Positions 10,431-22,500 of a DNA stretch of 64,000 nucleotides are shown in pieces; the stretch's first letter is position 1; each line of letters opens with the position of its first letter. Below the pieces are notes generated by a model. That model made no database searches, was not told where the DNA came from, and saw only the letters and a program-made list of their open reading frames with translations. The position numbers and the translations under genes are program-made. Source of the DNA: Neostapfia colusana (Eukaryota > Streptophyta > Magnoliopsida > Poales > Poaceae); NCBI GenBank assembly GCA_030760725.1, contig JASWHV010000012.1:51987652-52051651 (forward strand), in the 5' to 3' direction.

Positions 10431-13400
10431 CTAGGAGAACAACTCCGGAAATTGTGCCTTAAGCTCGTCTTCTCGCTCCCATGTGGCTTCCTCTTCCGAG
10501 TGATGCTTCCACTGCACCTTGCACATCCGGATTATTTTATTTCTTGTGAGGCGTTCCATTGTCTCCAAAATCTTGAACGGTTGTTCGGCATAAGACAGAT
10601 CCTCAGCTACGTCAACCTCGTTTATGGGTAACATCTCTTCAGGCGTCCTTAGGCATTTCTTGAGCTGTGACACATGGAATACATCATGCACGTCCGATAG
10701 GCGAGCAAGTAATTCTAGTTGATATGCCACTTCGCCTTTCCTCTCCAGAACTTGAAAGGGTCCGATGTATCGAGGTGATAACTTCCCTTTCACCTTGAAC
10801 CGACGAAGTCCTCAAATAGGGGACACCTTGAGGTAGACATAGTCCCCTACGTTGAAAATGAGCTCTCTTCTCCATACATCGGCATAGCTCTTTTATCGTG
10901 TTTGTGCTATCCTCAAGTTGTTGCGGATTTCCCTCACTTTCGCCTCGACATCTTGTAGTACCTCGGGTCCAAACACTTTACTTTCCCCGGCTTGGTTCTA
11001 GAATAGTGGGGTTCTGCACTTTCTCCCATACAAAGCCTCAAATGGTGACATCTTCATACTAGCCTGATAGCTGTTGTTATAGGAGAACTCCGCATACGGT
11101 AAGTTCTTATCCCAACTCCGATTGTTTTTTAGTGCACACGCTCTCAGCATGTCCTCAAGGATCTGATTGGTTCTTTCCGTCTGTCCGTCAGTCTGGGGAT
11201 GATAGGCAGAACTAAAGTTCAGATGAGTTCCCATGGTTTCATGTAACTTCTGCCAGAACTTTGAGGTGAATTGTGTCCCTCAATCTGACACTATCTTCTT
11301 TGGCACTCCATGGAAACACACGATCCTTGACATGTATAATTCTGCCAATTTGGATCCGCTGTAGCTTTCTTTCACAGGGATGAAATGAGCTACCTTGGTT
11401 AGCCTATCAATGATTACCCATATCGAATCATATCCTGATTGGGTTCTGGGTAATCCCACTATGAAATCCATACCGATTTCTTCCCATTTCCATTCAGGCA
11501 CTTTAAGTGGTTGCAATAATCCCGCGGGTCGTTGATGTTCTGCTTTCACCAACTGACATGTGTCACATAGGGCAACATGTTCCGCGACATCTCGCTTCAT
11601 GCCATACCACCAATACCTGCTCTTGAGGTCATGGTACATCTTCGTACTCCTAGGATGAATGGAATAGTCTGAATCATGAGCCTCTTTCAAAATCAATTCA
11701 CAGATCTCCTTTACTTCAGGCACACAGATTATTTTCCCGTGCCACACCGTACCTTGTTCATCCTCTCTAAACCCAGGGGCTTTATTTTCCTTGATGAGTT
11801 CTCTAATCTCTTGTATCTTCTCGTCATTCTTTTGACCATTGCGGATGTCTTTCTCTAAGGTTGAATCCACTTCCATGGTGATGGCTTCACTACTATTCAC
11901 CAGACATAGATTGAGTTTTATAACCTCTTCCTTCAATTCTGTAGGCATGTCCTTCAAGCTTAACCTATTGACCTGCACCTTCCGGCTTTAGGCATCTGCC
12001 ACGACGTTCGCTTTCCCAGGATGATAGTTGATGCCCACATCAAAGTCGTTGATCAGCTCTAACCATCTCCTTTGTCTGAGGTTGAGATCTGGCTGTGTGA
12101 AAATATACTTTAAGCTCTTATGGTCCGTATATATCTCTGTCCTCTTCCCCATCAAGTAATGCCGCCAAATCTTCAACGCGTGTACTACTGCAGCTAGCTC
12201 TAGGTCATGTGTAGGATAGTTCTTCTCGTGTTTCCGGAGCTTCCGGGACGCATAAGCCACGACATGCCCTTCTTGCATGAGAACACATCTCAACCCATTT
12301 CCAAAAGCATCGCAGTACACCGAAAATTTCTTCTGCATATCTGGCATAACTAGCACTAGGGCTGTTGTCAATCTTTTCTTTAGTTCCTGGAAACTCGTCT
12401 CACACTACGGCGTCCATGTGAATGTGACTCCCTTCTCCAACAGTTTGGTGAGGGGTCTCGAGATCTTGGAGAAACCCTCGATAAACCGTCGATAATACCC
12501 AGCCAACCCAAGAAGCTTCGAACTTCCCCGACATTCTCAGGGGTCTTCCACTTCTGTAAATCCTCGATCTTGGCGGGATCTACGGAGAGTCCTCCCTCCG
12601 AGATTATATGTCCTAAGAAGGGAACTCTCTTCAGCCAAAACTCACACTTGCTCAACTTGGCATATAGTTGGTGTTCTCTCAGCTTTTGCAACACCAACCT
12701 TAAATGCCTCTCATGTTCTTCTTCATCTTTGGAAAAGACGAGAATGTCATCAATGAAAACCCCCACAAATTTGTCCAGATATTCCATGAATACCTTGTTC
12801 ATGAGATACATGAAGTATGCCAGGGCATTAGTTAGCCCGAAAGGCATGACGGTGTATTCATACAGTCCGTACCGAGATACGAAAGCTGTCTTTGGAATAT
12901 CAGTTTGCCTTATCATAAGTTTGTGGTATCCCGACCTGAGATCAATTTTTGAGAACACACAAGCTCCCCTCAACTGATCAAACAAGTCTTCAATGCAGGG
13001 TAATGGGTACTTGATCTTGATGGTTACCTCATTCAACGCACGGTAGTCCACACATAGCCTTTGGGTCCCATCCTTCTTGGGCACAAATATCACTGGAGCT
13101 CCCCATGGTGAGGAACTAGGACAAATGTACCCCTTCCCCGTCAATTCTCTTAAATGATCCTTGAGTTCTCCTAGCTGCTTGGAGTCCATCCGATAAGGTC
13201 TCTTGTATATCGGAGCTCTTCCAGGCACTAGCTCAATCGCGAATTCCACTTCTCGATCGGGGGGCATACCTTGCAACTCCTCCGAAAAAACATCTGGATA
13301 TTCCCTGATGATCCTGATCTCCTCCACTTCCACCTCAACTTGATTTAATTTAATGTCCCTCCTAGGCTCTTGTATTGTTATGAACTTTACTCTTGTGCCG

Positions 13401-13445
13401 CTAGGGTGAGTTAGTTCCACCGTTCTGGTCGAACAATGGATGATT
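10431..13445 (-). pseudogene. Element A pol: RT, RNase H, integrase, chromodomain (broken)
   Basis: The segment continues the gag-protease frame after one stop codon near 13445. RT is well preserved from 13420 to about 12500 with the active-site motif FIDDILVFSK near 12750. A frameshift near 12500 leads into RNase H (12371-11988, TDHKSLKYIFTQ). The integrase follows (11978-11280, zinc-finger HHCC, then MDFIVGLP); its SDRG motif is broken by TGA at 11279-11281, and the second half with HPQTDGQTER is at 11234-10998. The last part (10793-10431) holds FHVSQLKKCL and the chromodomain-like WKHHSEEEATWE. Further stops lie near 11987 and 10995. Domain content marks it as a chromovirus-type gypsy element. 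Confidence 0.92.
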
Positions 13446-13447
13446 CC

Positions 13448-14773
13448 TTAATGTTTGGTCAACCAATCCATGCCCAAAATAATATCTATCCTTTGTAAAT
13501 CTATCACCATGAGGTTGGCAGTAAATACTACCCCATTAATGTCTAGATTCACCTTGGGACACACTTGTCTTGTCCTTATTTCTCCCCCTGGAGAGTATAC
13601 GGCTAGCATATGGTTCATTTGTGTTGTTGCTAAATCATGCTTCTTAACAAACCCTTGGGCAATGAATGAGTGGGTAGCACCAGAATCGAACAACAGGGTT
13701 GCAATGTGTAAATTGGCAGGAAACATACCAACTACCATGTCAGGTGCCTCTTGCGCTTCCTCCATGGTCACGTGGTTCACCCGTCGTCGCATCACATTCT
13801 GTTGTTGTGGCTGCATGGGCTTCTTCTTTGGGCACTTGTGGGCGTAGTGCCCCACTTCACCACAGTTGAAGCATTGCACCCCAACTTTAGGTGCCTGGCC
13901 TTTGTTGTCTTGGGGTTGGTTCGGTAGTCCTTGTCCTGCTTGTCGAGGTTGATATGTGGGGCGAGGCTGCTGTACAAACTGACATTGTGGCTGTGCTGGT
14001 GCTGACGGAGGCCTGAAGTTCGGGTTGTACCCTCTCGGTGCAGAGTAGGGTACCGCAGCACGGCTCGTCTGCCCTGCGGGTTGCTGCATCAGACGTGGGC
14101 GGGTGTTGCTACCCGAGGCTTGGTGTGACCATCCCGCCTTCCTCTTGTTTTCATTTTCCAAGGCCTTCAGCTTCCTCTCCACCACAAATGCTCTGTCCAC
14201 CATCTTTTGGAAGCTTTCGTACTCGTTGGAGGACATTGCACACTGCATTTCCGCTGCAAGTCCTTCCACAAAGCAGTCCTGTTTCTGCTCATCCGTCTCT
14301 ATGTACCGTGGAGCATATCGGGATAGTTGGGTGAATTTAATGAGGTATTCCCTCACCGTCATGTTTTCTTGCTGCAGCCCCAAGAACTCCTTTCTCTTGT
14401 TTTTAAGTTCACCCCTTGGTATGTAGTGATTGCGGAAGCTACGCTTGAACTCTTCCCAAGTGATGTTCTCAGGGTCATGATGGGCAGCCACGTAAGCGGT
14501 CCACCAATCAGCAGCAGGTCCATGCAATTGGTGAGAGGCAAACAGCACCCTCTCAGACCCCTGGCATTGTATGATCCTCATCTTGCTCTCAATGGTCTTT
14601 AGCCAATCATCTGCCTCCAGAGGTTCAGCAGCACTTGCAAACTTTGGAGGTTGAGTCCCTAGAAACTCACTCAACCTCGGTTGGCGTGGTGCAGCTTGTG
14701 GAGGTGGAGCTTGGTGCAAGTTGGCCACCACTTGAGTTAGGCTCTGGATGAGCAGATTCTGATTTTCAAGCAT
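13448..14773 (-). CDS. Element A gag-protease
   Basis: This is an open frame of 441 codons. It begins inside the gag N-terminal region; the same frame is open further upstream to about 14900, just after CATGATAG, a possible splice acceptor, so the true start is probably not the first ATG here. The core has the retrotransposon gag signature (EADDWLKTIE, WWTAYVAAHH, FRNHYIPRG), then a proline/glutamine-rich stretch, one CCHC zinc knuckle (CFNCGEVGHYAHKC, near 13874-13833) and an aspartic protease with DSGATHSF near 13680 and IILGMDW near the end. It stops at a TAA that probably replaced CAA, separating it from RT. Confidence 0.88.
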   Translation of the reverse strand: MLENQNLLIQSLTQVVANLHQAPPPQAAPRQPRLSEFLGTQPPKFASAAEPLEADDWLKTIESKMRIIQCQGSERVLFASHQLHGPAADWWTAYVAAHHDPENITWEEFKRSFRNHYIPRGELKNKRKEFLGLQQENMTVREYLIKFTQLSRYAPRYIETDEQKQDCFVEGLAAEMQCAMSSNEYESFQKMVDRAFVVERKLKALENENKRKAGWSHQASGSNTRPRLMQQPAGQTSRAAVPYSAPRGYNPNFRPPSAPAQPQCQFVQQPRPTYQPRQAGQGLPNQPQDNKGQAPKVGVQCFNCGEVGHYAHKCPKKKPMQPQQQNVMRRRVNHVTMEEAQEAPDMVVGMFPANLHIATLLFDSGATHSFIAQGFVKKHDLATTQMNHMLAVYSPGGEIRTRQVCPKVNLDINGVVFTANLMVIDLQRIDIILGMDWLTKH

Positions 14774-15148
14774 TTGGTGGATGGGATCAACTCCTTCATG
14801 GCGACCACCCCTATCTTGCCCTCCGGAAAGGTGAGGGTTGCCGGCTTCATCGTTGTTGTTGGCGGGGTTGGCACCATGACCCTTTCCTCTTCCGGCCGTC
14901 TATCATGATCAACCAAATGTCAATTTAAGGCATTACGTATTAACTTCCCAATTTTCTTGTTTAAACTTAAAATTTCATGGGGTTCACACATCAAAAGCAA
15001 AACAATCCTGAAGACGAGGTTGTGGACAATTGCCCATGGCTTCCACAACTCACGTCACACACCAAACATAATCACACCATTAACTAAGGTAATGACTCGA
15101 CTACTCAACATCTGCTAAACTAAGGGAAAGGACTCTACACTACTTGTA

Positions 15149-15919
15149 TCACTGAGCTGGCTCCTCAGGATCTTCCTCGTTATTGCGGCTGCCCTCTAAC
15201 TCCGCTTTGGGTGGGGAAGCTGCTGGTGGAGAAGTGCGGCGACGCCTGCTCGCCCGGCGATCTGGGGAGTCAGGAGTCCATGTGTCATTCACGGTGACAC
15301 ACAGTTCATTCCCATCTCCTCTTTCTCTCGCCCTCAAGCTGGCTCGAAGCAACGCCTCAGTCTCCTTCAGGGTGTCACGTACATCCTGAAGCTCATGTTG
15401 ACACTCCTGCAGTCGAGTGCTGAGCATAGCAGCATCCTCCAAGCACAAGTCCATGTGCTCATGTGAAGTCCCCAGCTGCACTGGCGGGTACTTGTACTCC
15501 ATTGTACCACTCTCACGCTGGAGGACATACATGTACTCAGTCCTGTCTAGGTGGCGACGGTAGATGTGACTCTGGCGGGTGATGGCCTCCCAGGTGACAT
15601 CCTTCTCCGCATCGACCTGTGTCGCTCGACAAGCTGGAGAGCGGTGGATCTTAAGCAGCTGATTTTCATGGATAATCCTCATTTCTGAACTCCATTCTTC
15701 CCGCTTCTCACGGATGGTACGGGTGGAGCGGTAATGTATGATTAGCTTGCCCGTATTGCCGGCGGCTTGGAGCATGCGTCGAAGACAGCGCAACAATCCT
15801 CCTACTGCCAATCCGTAGGAGAGGTACGTCACCGGATGGTTCTCCTCTCTCAGGGCAAGGGCAACTACGGGAACTCTCCCTCCGGTGGACTTGCGAGCGG
15901 TGCAGATCATGCAAACCAT
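15149..15919 (-). CDS. Element A extra ORF between primer site and gag
   Basis: This is an intact 256-codon frame in element sense that ends about 250 bases upstream of gag. It starts with ATG directly after GTTTTTAG, a good splice-acceptor context. I do not recognise a named domain. Visible parts are a basic N-terminus, a middle block (CRATQVDAEKDVTWEAIT, then an Arg-rich helix and RESG), a probable coiled-coil around residues 165-205 (leucine and glutamate spacing) and a highly charged tail ending NNEEDPEEPAQ. Element C carries a diverged homologue (29657-30603). Extra frames upstream of gag, often called orf0, are known in some grass gypsy elements; whether this is one of those families I cannot check. 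Confidence 0.75.
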   Translation of the reverse strand: MVCMICTARKSTGGRVPVVALALREENHPVTYLSYGLAVGGLLRCLRRMLQAAGNTGKLIIHYRSTRTIREKREEWSSEMRIIHENQLLKIHRSPACRATQVDAEKDVTWEAITRQSHIYRRHLDRTEYMYVLQRESGTMEYKYPPVQLGTSHEHMDLCLEDAAMLSTRLQECQHELQDVRDTLKETEALLRASLRARERGDGNELCVTVNDTWTPDSPDRRASRRRRTSPPAASPPKAELEGSRNNEEDPEEPAQ

Positions 15920-16120
15920 CTAAAAACATAAAGCATTTAAACTTAAGTTAGATAAGATTTTAAACAAAAATCCTATTTTGAATAAGTTGGGTAAGATGAA
16001 CAAAATGACCCCATTAAATAACACTTTTCAACCCACACCTTTGTAAAAATAGTTTTTAAGAAAATAGGGTCCTTAAATACGTCCATTTCTAACTAGGTCC
16101 ATGTTCCTACGGGCAACCTT

Positions 16121-16132
16121 GCTCTGATACCA
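16121..16132 (-). other. Primer binding site of element A
   Basis: The minus strand reads TGGTATCAGAGC, the standard match to plant initiator-Met tRNA, four bases from the LTR end at 16137. Confidence 0.92.
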
Positions 16133-16381
16133 CTTCTGTCACACCCGGTTTCTCTGAAGAACAACCGAGTGAATATCACATGTATGCCAGGATCATTTTC
16201 TCATACATGTGATGACAAATAGTGAAGCATCATTTATTACAAGACAGGTGTCGAATATAAATGTCTTACAAAGCATGCGTCTCGATGGACGATAATAAAT
16301 TCATAACATGCAAATAAACTAGCAGTGGAATATTATTCTTGTGGGCTCCGTCACAGGCGTTGCCCGGAGGACTCCATGAAC

Positions 16382-16440
16382 CTAGAATCCTTCTTCGGGC
16401 CCGAAGTCTTGGTCATTGAACACCACATCATCCCCTTGAC
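16382..16440 (-). CDS. Candidate LTR leader ORF, terminal exon (A right LTR)
   Basis: This 59-base exon matches the left copy and ends FGPEEGF then TAG. The preceding exon in this LTR has lost one base, so this copy could not be translated as a unit. Confidence 0.4.
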
Positions 16441-16766
16441 CTGAGCAGCAATTTAAACCAACAAATATGCAAGGTTGAGTACCGTTGGTACTCAGCAAGT
16501 GTGGGAAAGTTATGTCATGCATGGCTAGAACAAGGAGAGGTTGAACCATGGTTAAAGCACTACGCAACTATTGCCTACCACCTTAGCTTATTAAGCACCT
16601 ACATTACTACACAGGTGAAATGGTCGCAATCTCCCATCCCATCATCGTAATCAAATAACCATAACATCATTTCCAATGTTAAGATCCCCGCTTAACATCC
16701 ACAACTTCCAAAGTCATCATCCTCTAATCATGAATAAGTCCAAGCCGCTCTTGACCGTGAGCACGG

Positions 16767-16795
16767 CTGTCATGACAGTTTTGACTCTGCAGAGT
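16767..16795. promoter_or_regulatory. Palindrome pair in element A LTR
   Basis: CTGTCATGACAG then ACTCTGCAGAGT, separated by five bases. The first differs from the B/C/D version (CTATCATGATAG) by a paired change that keeps the symmetry. Confidence 0.6.
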
Positions 16796-19521
16796 TTGCA
16801 CCACTGTACCCACATGTAGTGATTTCATCCCCCGTTGCCGGGTGGACTAAAAGAACCTCCATTATGCCAGTGGCCGCGAACCACATTCACACTTCCCAGG
16901 TGTGTAGCCAAGAGATCACTACGAAGCCTTTACAAAGGGATTCCCGACGAGCGTGGGCCCACTGAGGTTTCACCCCTAACAGCATACAAGAGGCTCAAAC
17001 CCCGCTGCAGTGGCCCCCTGTTGAGCCTTGCGGTTCATATGGTAGTCCAGCTGACACCTATTCCTCGCACCATCCAACACACCCATACTACGCCGGGGAT
17101 ACACCTAATTAATTGGCCAAGCTGCCCCATCTCAGCATGTGGTTGGCACGGTAAAGCCAGGTTACATGCTCCATGAACCGGTCCTTAGGATCCAGGCAAG
17201 TACTAAACACAAACCCGAGTCTCGTGCACCCAGCACCAACCAAATCATCCAACTTGCCTCGATCCCTACCTCTACATAACTCATAACATCTCATTCAAGA
17301 GTAAGGTAAATAAATTGATGATCTCATATCCCAATTATCTCATTCTAAGCATGGCTAAGCATAAGCATAACTGACATGATAAAATAAATCCCAACCCAAC
17401 CTACAAGGACACAAGGTAATGCAATTCTAGGGAAACTTCCTAACATGGGTTTCATATTTCAATTGACAATGCAAATAATTCTATCTACACATCCTAGTAT
17501 AGGATCAAAGTGGTCAAGGACACTTGCCTTCTTCCTGCTGCTCTAGGAATGAAAAGTCTTGGTCTTGGAAGGGAAAACTTGCTCTGGGCCAGGTTCTACT
17601 CATGCCAACACACATAGCAAAAGAAAACAACAATCCATAAGACATAGTTCACACTTTCACTCCACACATACATACATATGGTAGTTATTCACATTTCTAA
17701 GTATTGTGGTTACTCTAGATGTGTTGATTTTTAGCCTACGTGCACTTTTAAACATATCTATATTATTTCTAGCTTTTGTATTCAGATTTCTGTTTGCACA
17801 ATATATATGAATTTCCAATTTAAACAAATTCTTTAACACACTCTTTAGCTACCAAGTTTGCATGGAAGGTAATTTCCTATTTCAAATGGGCTTTCAGATC
17901 TTCTACTAAATCCTAAACTAAAGTCTTTCGATTTGGAGACTTTATTTATCATTTTCTAGTTATGCATACCTATTTTCCTATATTTTCCAGATTTATTTTC
18001 TATGCCTAAAGGTGAGTTTTATTATGAAAATAGTAAGACACCTCATCTAAACAGAATAGGTTCTGATCTAAAATGTTCAATAACTTATATTTGAACTTCC
18101 TCTATGATGTGGAGCAATTTAAATTTATTTTACTAGTTTTTAGAATTATTTCCTAGCCTAAAAATGTGTTTCTAGAACTAATAAATATGAACAACATTTA
18201 GACAGATTTCATTTCAGCCAAAAATCTATTTTTAACTCATTCTAAAGTTTTCCAAGTGCTAGGAGAGTTGAAATTTGAATTTGCACATGTGTTTGCCTTA
18301 CCTTTTAAATTTAAATCCTAGTCACATATTCAAATTTCTAAATTTAATATCATATAGGGTCAAAAAGGTAAATCCTCCCTACTCCAGGGTCTAATTTGCT
18401 ATTTCATAAATTTACAGGGGTCTAACTACACATAACAGAGGGGTTTTCCTAATTTTTATTATGTCCAGGGGCTAAAACTGATTTTTAATTGAATTTACAT
18501 GAATTTCTGAAGTTCCAAGGGCTAGATCAGAAGTTTTTGGGGGCTAGCTCGTATTTTCCGAGATCCCCAGGGGGTAGCGCGTAAGAATCCCAGCCTTTAT
18601 AATGCGGGGCCGACGTGGACCGTCCGATTTAAAGTGGACGGCTCGGATTTGATCATCGAACCGGTATGCGCGGGTTTTAATTCTACCGTGCGATTTAAAA
18701 TAGACGGCGCATAAGCGGCCACGTCGCTCTGACCATGCGCGGTGGTGGGAGGCAGCGATCTCGCCGGAAAACTTCGGATCTTCGTCTATTCTTCCTAAAA
18801 CAGGGATTTCATGGCATAGATCGGTAGAGGGGAGGTCGGGGATCTCACCTCGGGGTTTTTCTTGAGCTCGGAGGTCCTGGAAGGTGGTCGGCGTCGAGGT
18901 CCGAGGTGGAACCGCTGCGGTGCTCGTCGGAGCTGTGCCTAGAGCGCAAACCACCGAGTTTTCTGCACCTGCGTGATTCCCCGGAGGCGGTGGAACACGA
19001 TCGGCGCGTTAGATCGGAAAATCCGAGCAGAGATCGAGAGAAATCGGTGATCGGAGCTTCGGTTCTCACCAGGAGGAAAAACAGCCGATCGTGGGGGAAA
19101 AACGGGTGATGCCGGCGTTTTCATAGACGAGGGAGGGCGGCGTGTTTGTTTAGATCGAGCCGGAGTCGTCCGGGACCGGGAGTCGGGCTGGGGACGCGGA
19201 ATTCCGGAGTCGGTTGCGATCGGGCGCGCGAGGAAGAGTCCGGCTGTTGGCGCGAGCGGGAGGTGAGGGATGACACGTGGGCCCCGCATGTCAGTGAGAG
19301 GGAGAGGGGGGCGCGCGGCTGCGGGCTGGCGCGGGGGCGGGTGGGCCGGCTGGTGGGTTTCGGCCCACTGGCCGGGGGTTTTGTTTTTTTATTTTTCTTT
19401 TTCTTTTTCTTTTCAGTTTTGAGTTGAATTTGAATTCCAATTTGAATTTGAATTTCTGCACCACATGCAATACGTCCAAAAATTTTTAAATTCCCCTCTT
19501 AACAGGTTTTGGGGTGTTACA

Positions 19522-22500
19522 TCCACCTTGATGCATATAGTTGAGGGGATCAATCTAAACTTCTATTCTCTATTCTACTGAACTCTCTCTCATAGATGGT
19601 GAGGGAGAACGCCAGCCACCAAAGGAGGAACGTCCGTGGCCACCCTGAACCACAAGAGGATGGCAACGTTGAGGTTCCTGAGAATGTCAACCCTGAGGCT
19701 GGTGCAAACAACCTTGAACGGTTGATGGCTATGCAGAACCAGCTCATGCAAACTATGATACAAACTTTGGGACAGCTGCAAGCCATCAACAACAATCCTA
19801 ATCCAGTTCCTGCACCACCACCGCCACCACCGCCGGCTCACAAATGATTGGGAGAGTTCATGAGGACTCAACCACCTACTTTTGCACAAGCTAATGACGC
19901 CATGGAGGCGGATGATTGGTTAAAATCCATGGAGAAGAAGCCTGCTATTGTTCAGTGCAATGATCGGGAGAATGTTCTCTTCGCATCGCAGCAACTTATG
20001 GGAGCAGCCGCTGACTAGTGGGACGCTCATTGCAATGCTCATGACAACCAGGAGACTATCACTTGGGCGGAATTCAAGGAAAGTTTCCGCTCTCATTACG
20101 TCCCTGCTGGAGTCATGATGCTTAAAAGGCAAGAGTTTGAAGGTCTCCGCCAAGGAAGGAAGAGCGTGAATGAGTTCCTCAACATGTTCACGCAACTGTC
20201 AAGGTATGCCCCCGAAGACGTCAAGTCGGATAAAAGGAAGCAATACTTGTTTATGAGAGGGTTGAACAATGAGATCCAAGTTCAACTTCTCAACAATGAC
20301 TATGCAAACTTCTAGAAGCTCATTGACAAAGCTATAGTGGTTGAGAGCAAGATCCGTGAGATCGAGCAAGAGGGCAATAGGAAGATGCCATACCAGCCAC
20401 AAGGGAGCAATGTACGTCCACGTTTCATGCCCCCAGCTGCACCGCAGTATGGCTCGTCCGCTTCTACTTTTCGCCCTAATCAACCACCACAGCAACGTCC
20501 TGTTATGCAAGCACCCCGTATGTCTTTGCCTCCTGCACCCCGTCCCAACATGGGCGCCTATGTTCAAAACCACCCTCGCCCCACCGTCCCTGCTGTTTTG
20601 GGCAACAAGGCATGCTTTGCATGCGGAGCGGCGGGACACTTTGCAAGTCAGTGCCCGAGGAAAGGCCTTGGACAGCCAAGCAACGTGCCCAAGCAGAACC
20701 CACGGCCGAACAGAGGAGCTAATCAAGGCAACCGTAGGCAGAAAAACTACACTCATGACAACGTGAATCATGTCTCCGTTGAGGAAGCGCAACAGGCTGA
20801 GGACGTCGTGATTTGTATGTTCCTTGCCAAATCCAACCCAACAACTGTTTTATTTGATTCCGGAGCATTGCATTCATTCATATCATCCAAGTATGTTTCC
20901 AAGTACAATCTGCCCATATCACACATGAAATATACTATGTTGGTTAATTCTCCCGGTGGAGAGATAAGGACTAATATAGTATGTCCAAAAGTAAACCTTA
21001 AAATAAGGGGGGTAGACTTCCTTGCCAACCTTATTGTCTTGGATTCCCAAGGGCTTGATATAATACTTGGAATTGATTGGTTAAGCAAGCACAACGGAGT
21101 AATACAATGTGCCAAGAGGAGCGTGCAGTTGACAAATGAGCACAGAACTCGTATTGAGTTCGAGGCCGCCCAACCGGCAACCGAGAAGGCAACGTTGAAC
21201 CACGTCGAAGAAGCAACATTGGAAAGCATTCCGGTTGTTCAAGAATTTTCGGACGTGTTCCCGGAAGAACTTCCAGGTACGCCACCTGACCAGGACATTG
21301 AGTTTGCCATTGACTTGGTACCTGGAACTGCACCTATAGCGAAGAGGCCATATAGGATGCGCGTTAATGAACTAGTGGAACTTAAGAAGCAAATTCAGGA
21401 GCAGCTAGAAAAGGGTTTTATACACCCAAGCTCGTGACCATGGGGAGCCCTCGTGCTCTTCGTAGACAAGAAGGATGGGACCCAAAGGATGTGTGTGGAT
21501 TATAGGTCTCTCAATGAGGTGACGATCAAGAATAAATACCCGCTGCCCCGTATAGAGGACCTGTTCGACCAAATGAAGGGATCCTGAGTTTTCTCCAAGA
21601 TTGATCTTCGGTCGGGATACTTCCATATGAGGATTAAGCCCTCCGACATACCCAAGACTGCATTTCGAACAAGGTATGGTTCGTATAAATATACTGTTAT
21701 GTCTTTTGGGTTAACGAATGCAACTGCATATTTCATGTACCTCATGAATAAGGTCTTCATGGAGTACTTGGACAAGTTCGTCGTGGTTTTCATAGACGAT
21801 ATCATGGTGTATTCGAAAAGTGAGGAAGAACATGAAGAACATTTGAGATTAACACTGCAGTAACTGCGAGAGCATCAGTTGTATACCAAGCTCAGCAAGT
21901 GTCAATTTTGGCTAAAGGAGATATCGTTCCTAGGCCACATCATCTCCGAGAGAGGAGTATCGGTTGATCCCGGAAAAGTGGGAGATGTTCTGAAGTGGAA
22001 CCAACCGCAGAAGTGAGGGATATTCGGAGTTTCCTTGGGATGGCTGGATACTACTGACGGTTCATCAAGGATTTCTCCAAAATAGCGAAGCCTATGACGG
22101 AATTACTAATGAAGGGAAAAGCATTTCAGTGGACTCCAGCGTGCCAAGAAAGCTTTGAGGAGCTCAAGCAAAGACTAACCACAGCGCCGGTTTCGGTATT
22201 GCCGGATGTAAGCAAGTGTTTCGACATATATTGTGACGCATCAAGACAAGGGCTTGGATGTGTGCTCATGCAAGAAGGACAAGTGGTAGCCTATGCGTCG
22301 AGACAACTAGAGAAGAACGAGCTTAATTACCCCACACATGATTTGGAACTCGCAACCGTGGTACATGCCTCGAAGATTTGGAGACATTATATCCTTGGCC
22401 ACCGATGTGACATCTATACGAATCACAAAAAGCCTCAAGTATATATTCACGCAAACAGATCTGAATTTGAGGCAATGTCGATGGTTGGAACTCATCAAGG

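Larger units (their letters stand above)
6993..19521 (-). mobile_element. Element A: complete gypsy LTR retrotransposon, decayed
   Basis: The element is bounded by a 5-bp target duplication, TCCAC at 6988-6992 and at 19522-19526. On the minus strand the order is: 5' LTR (19521-16137), primer site, extra ORF, gag-protease, RT, RNase H, integrase, chromodomain, polypurine tract, 3' LTR (10386-6993). The LTRs begin TGTAACACC and end GGTGTGACA in element sense. By eye the two LTRs differ at about 3% of positions plus small indels, so this insertion is clearly older than element E. Coding regions carry several stops and frameshifts. Confidence 0.95.
16137..19521 (-). repeat. Element A 5' LTR (right copy)
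   Basis: This is a 3385-bp LTR beginning TGTAACACC at 19521 and ending GGTGTGACA at 16137 in element sense. Its palindromes are intact: CTGTCATGACAG at 16767-16778 and ACTCTGCAGAGT at 16784-16795. The candidate leader exon 2 (17595-17528) is 68 bases, one short, so it is frameshifted in this copy; the terminal exon (16440-16382) is intact. Confidence 0.93.

Noticed and set aside
14038..14602. Plus-strand frames over element A gag
   Set aside because: Shadows of the minus-strand gag gene.
20341..20766. 141-codon frame inside element B
   Set aside because: Overlaps the gag zinc-knuckle region in another frame; the real frame has the CCHC motif.
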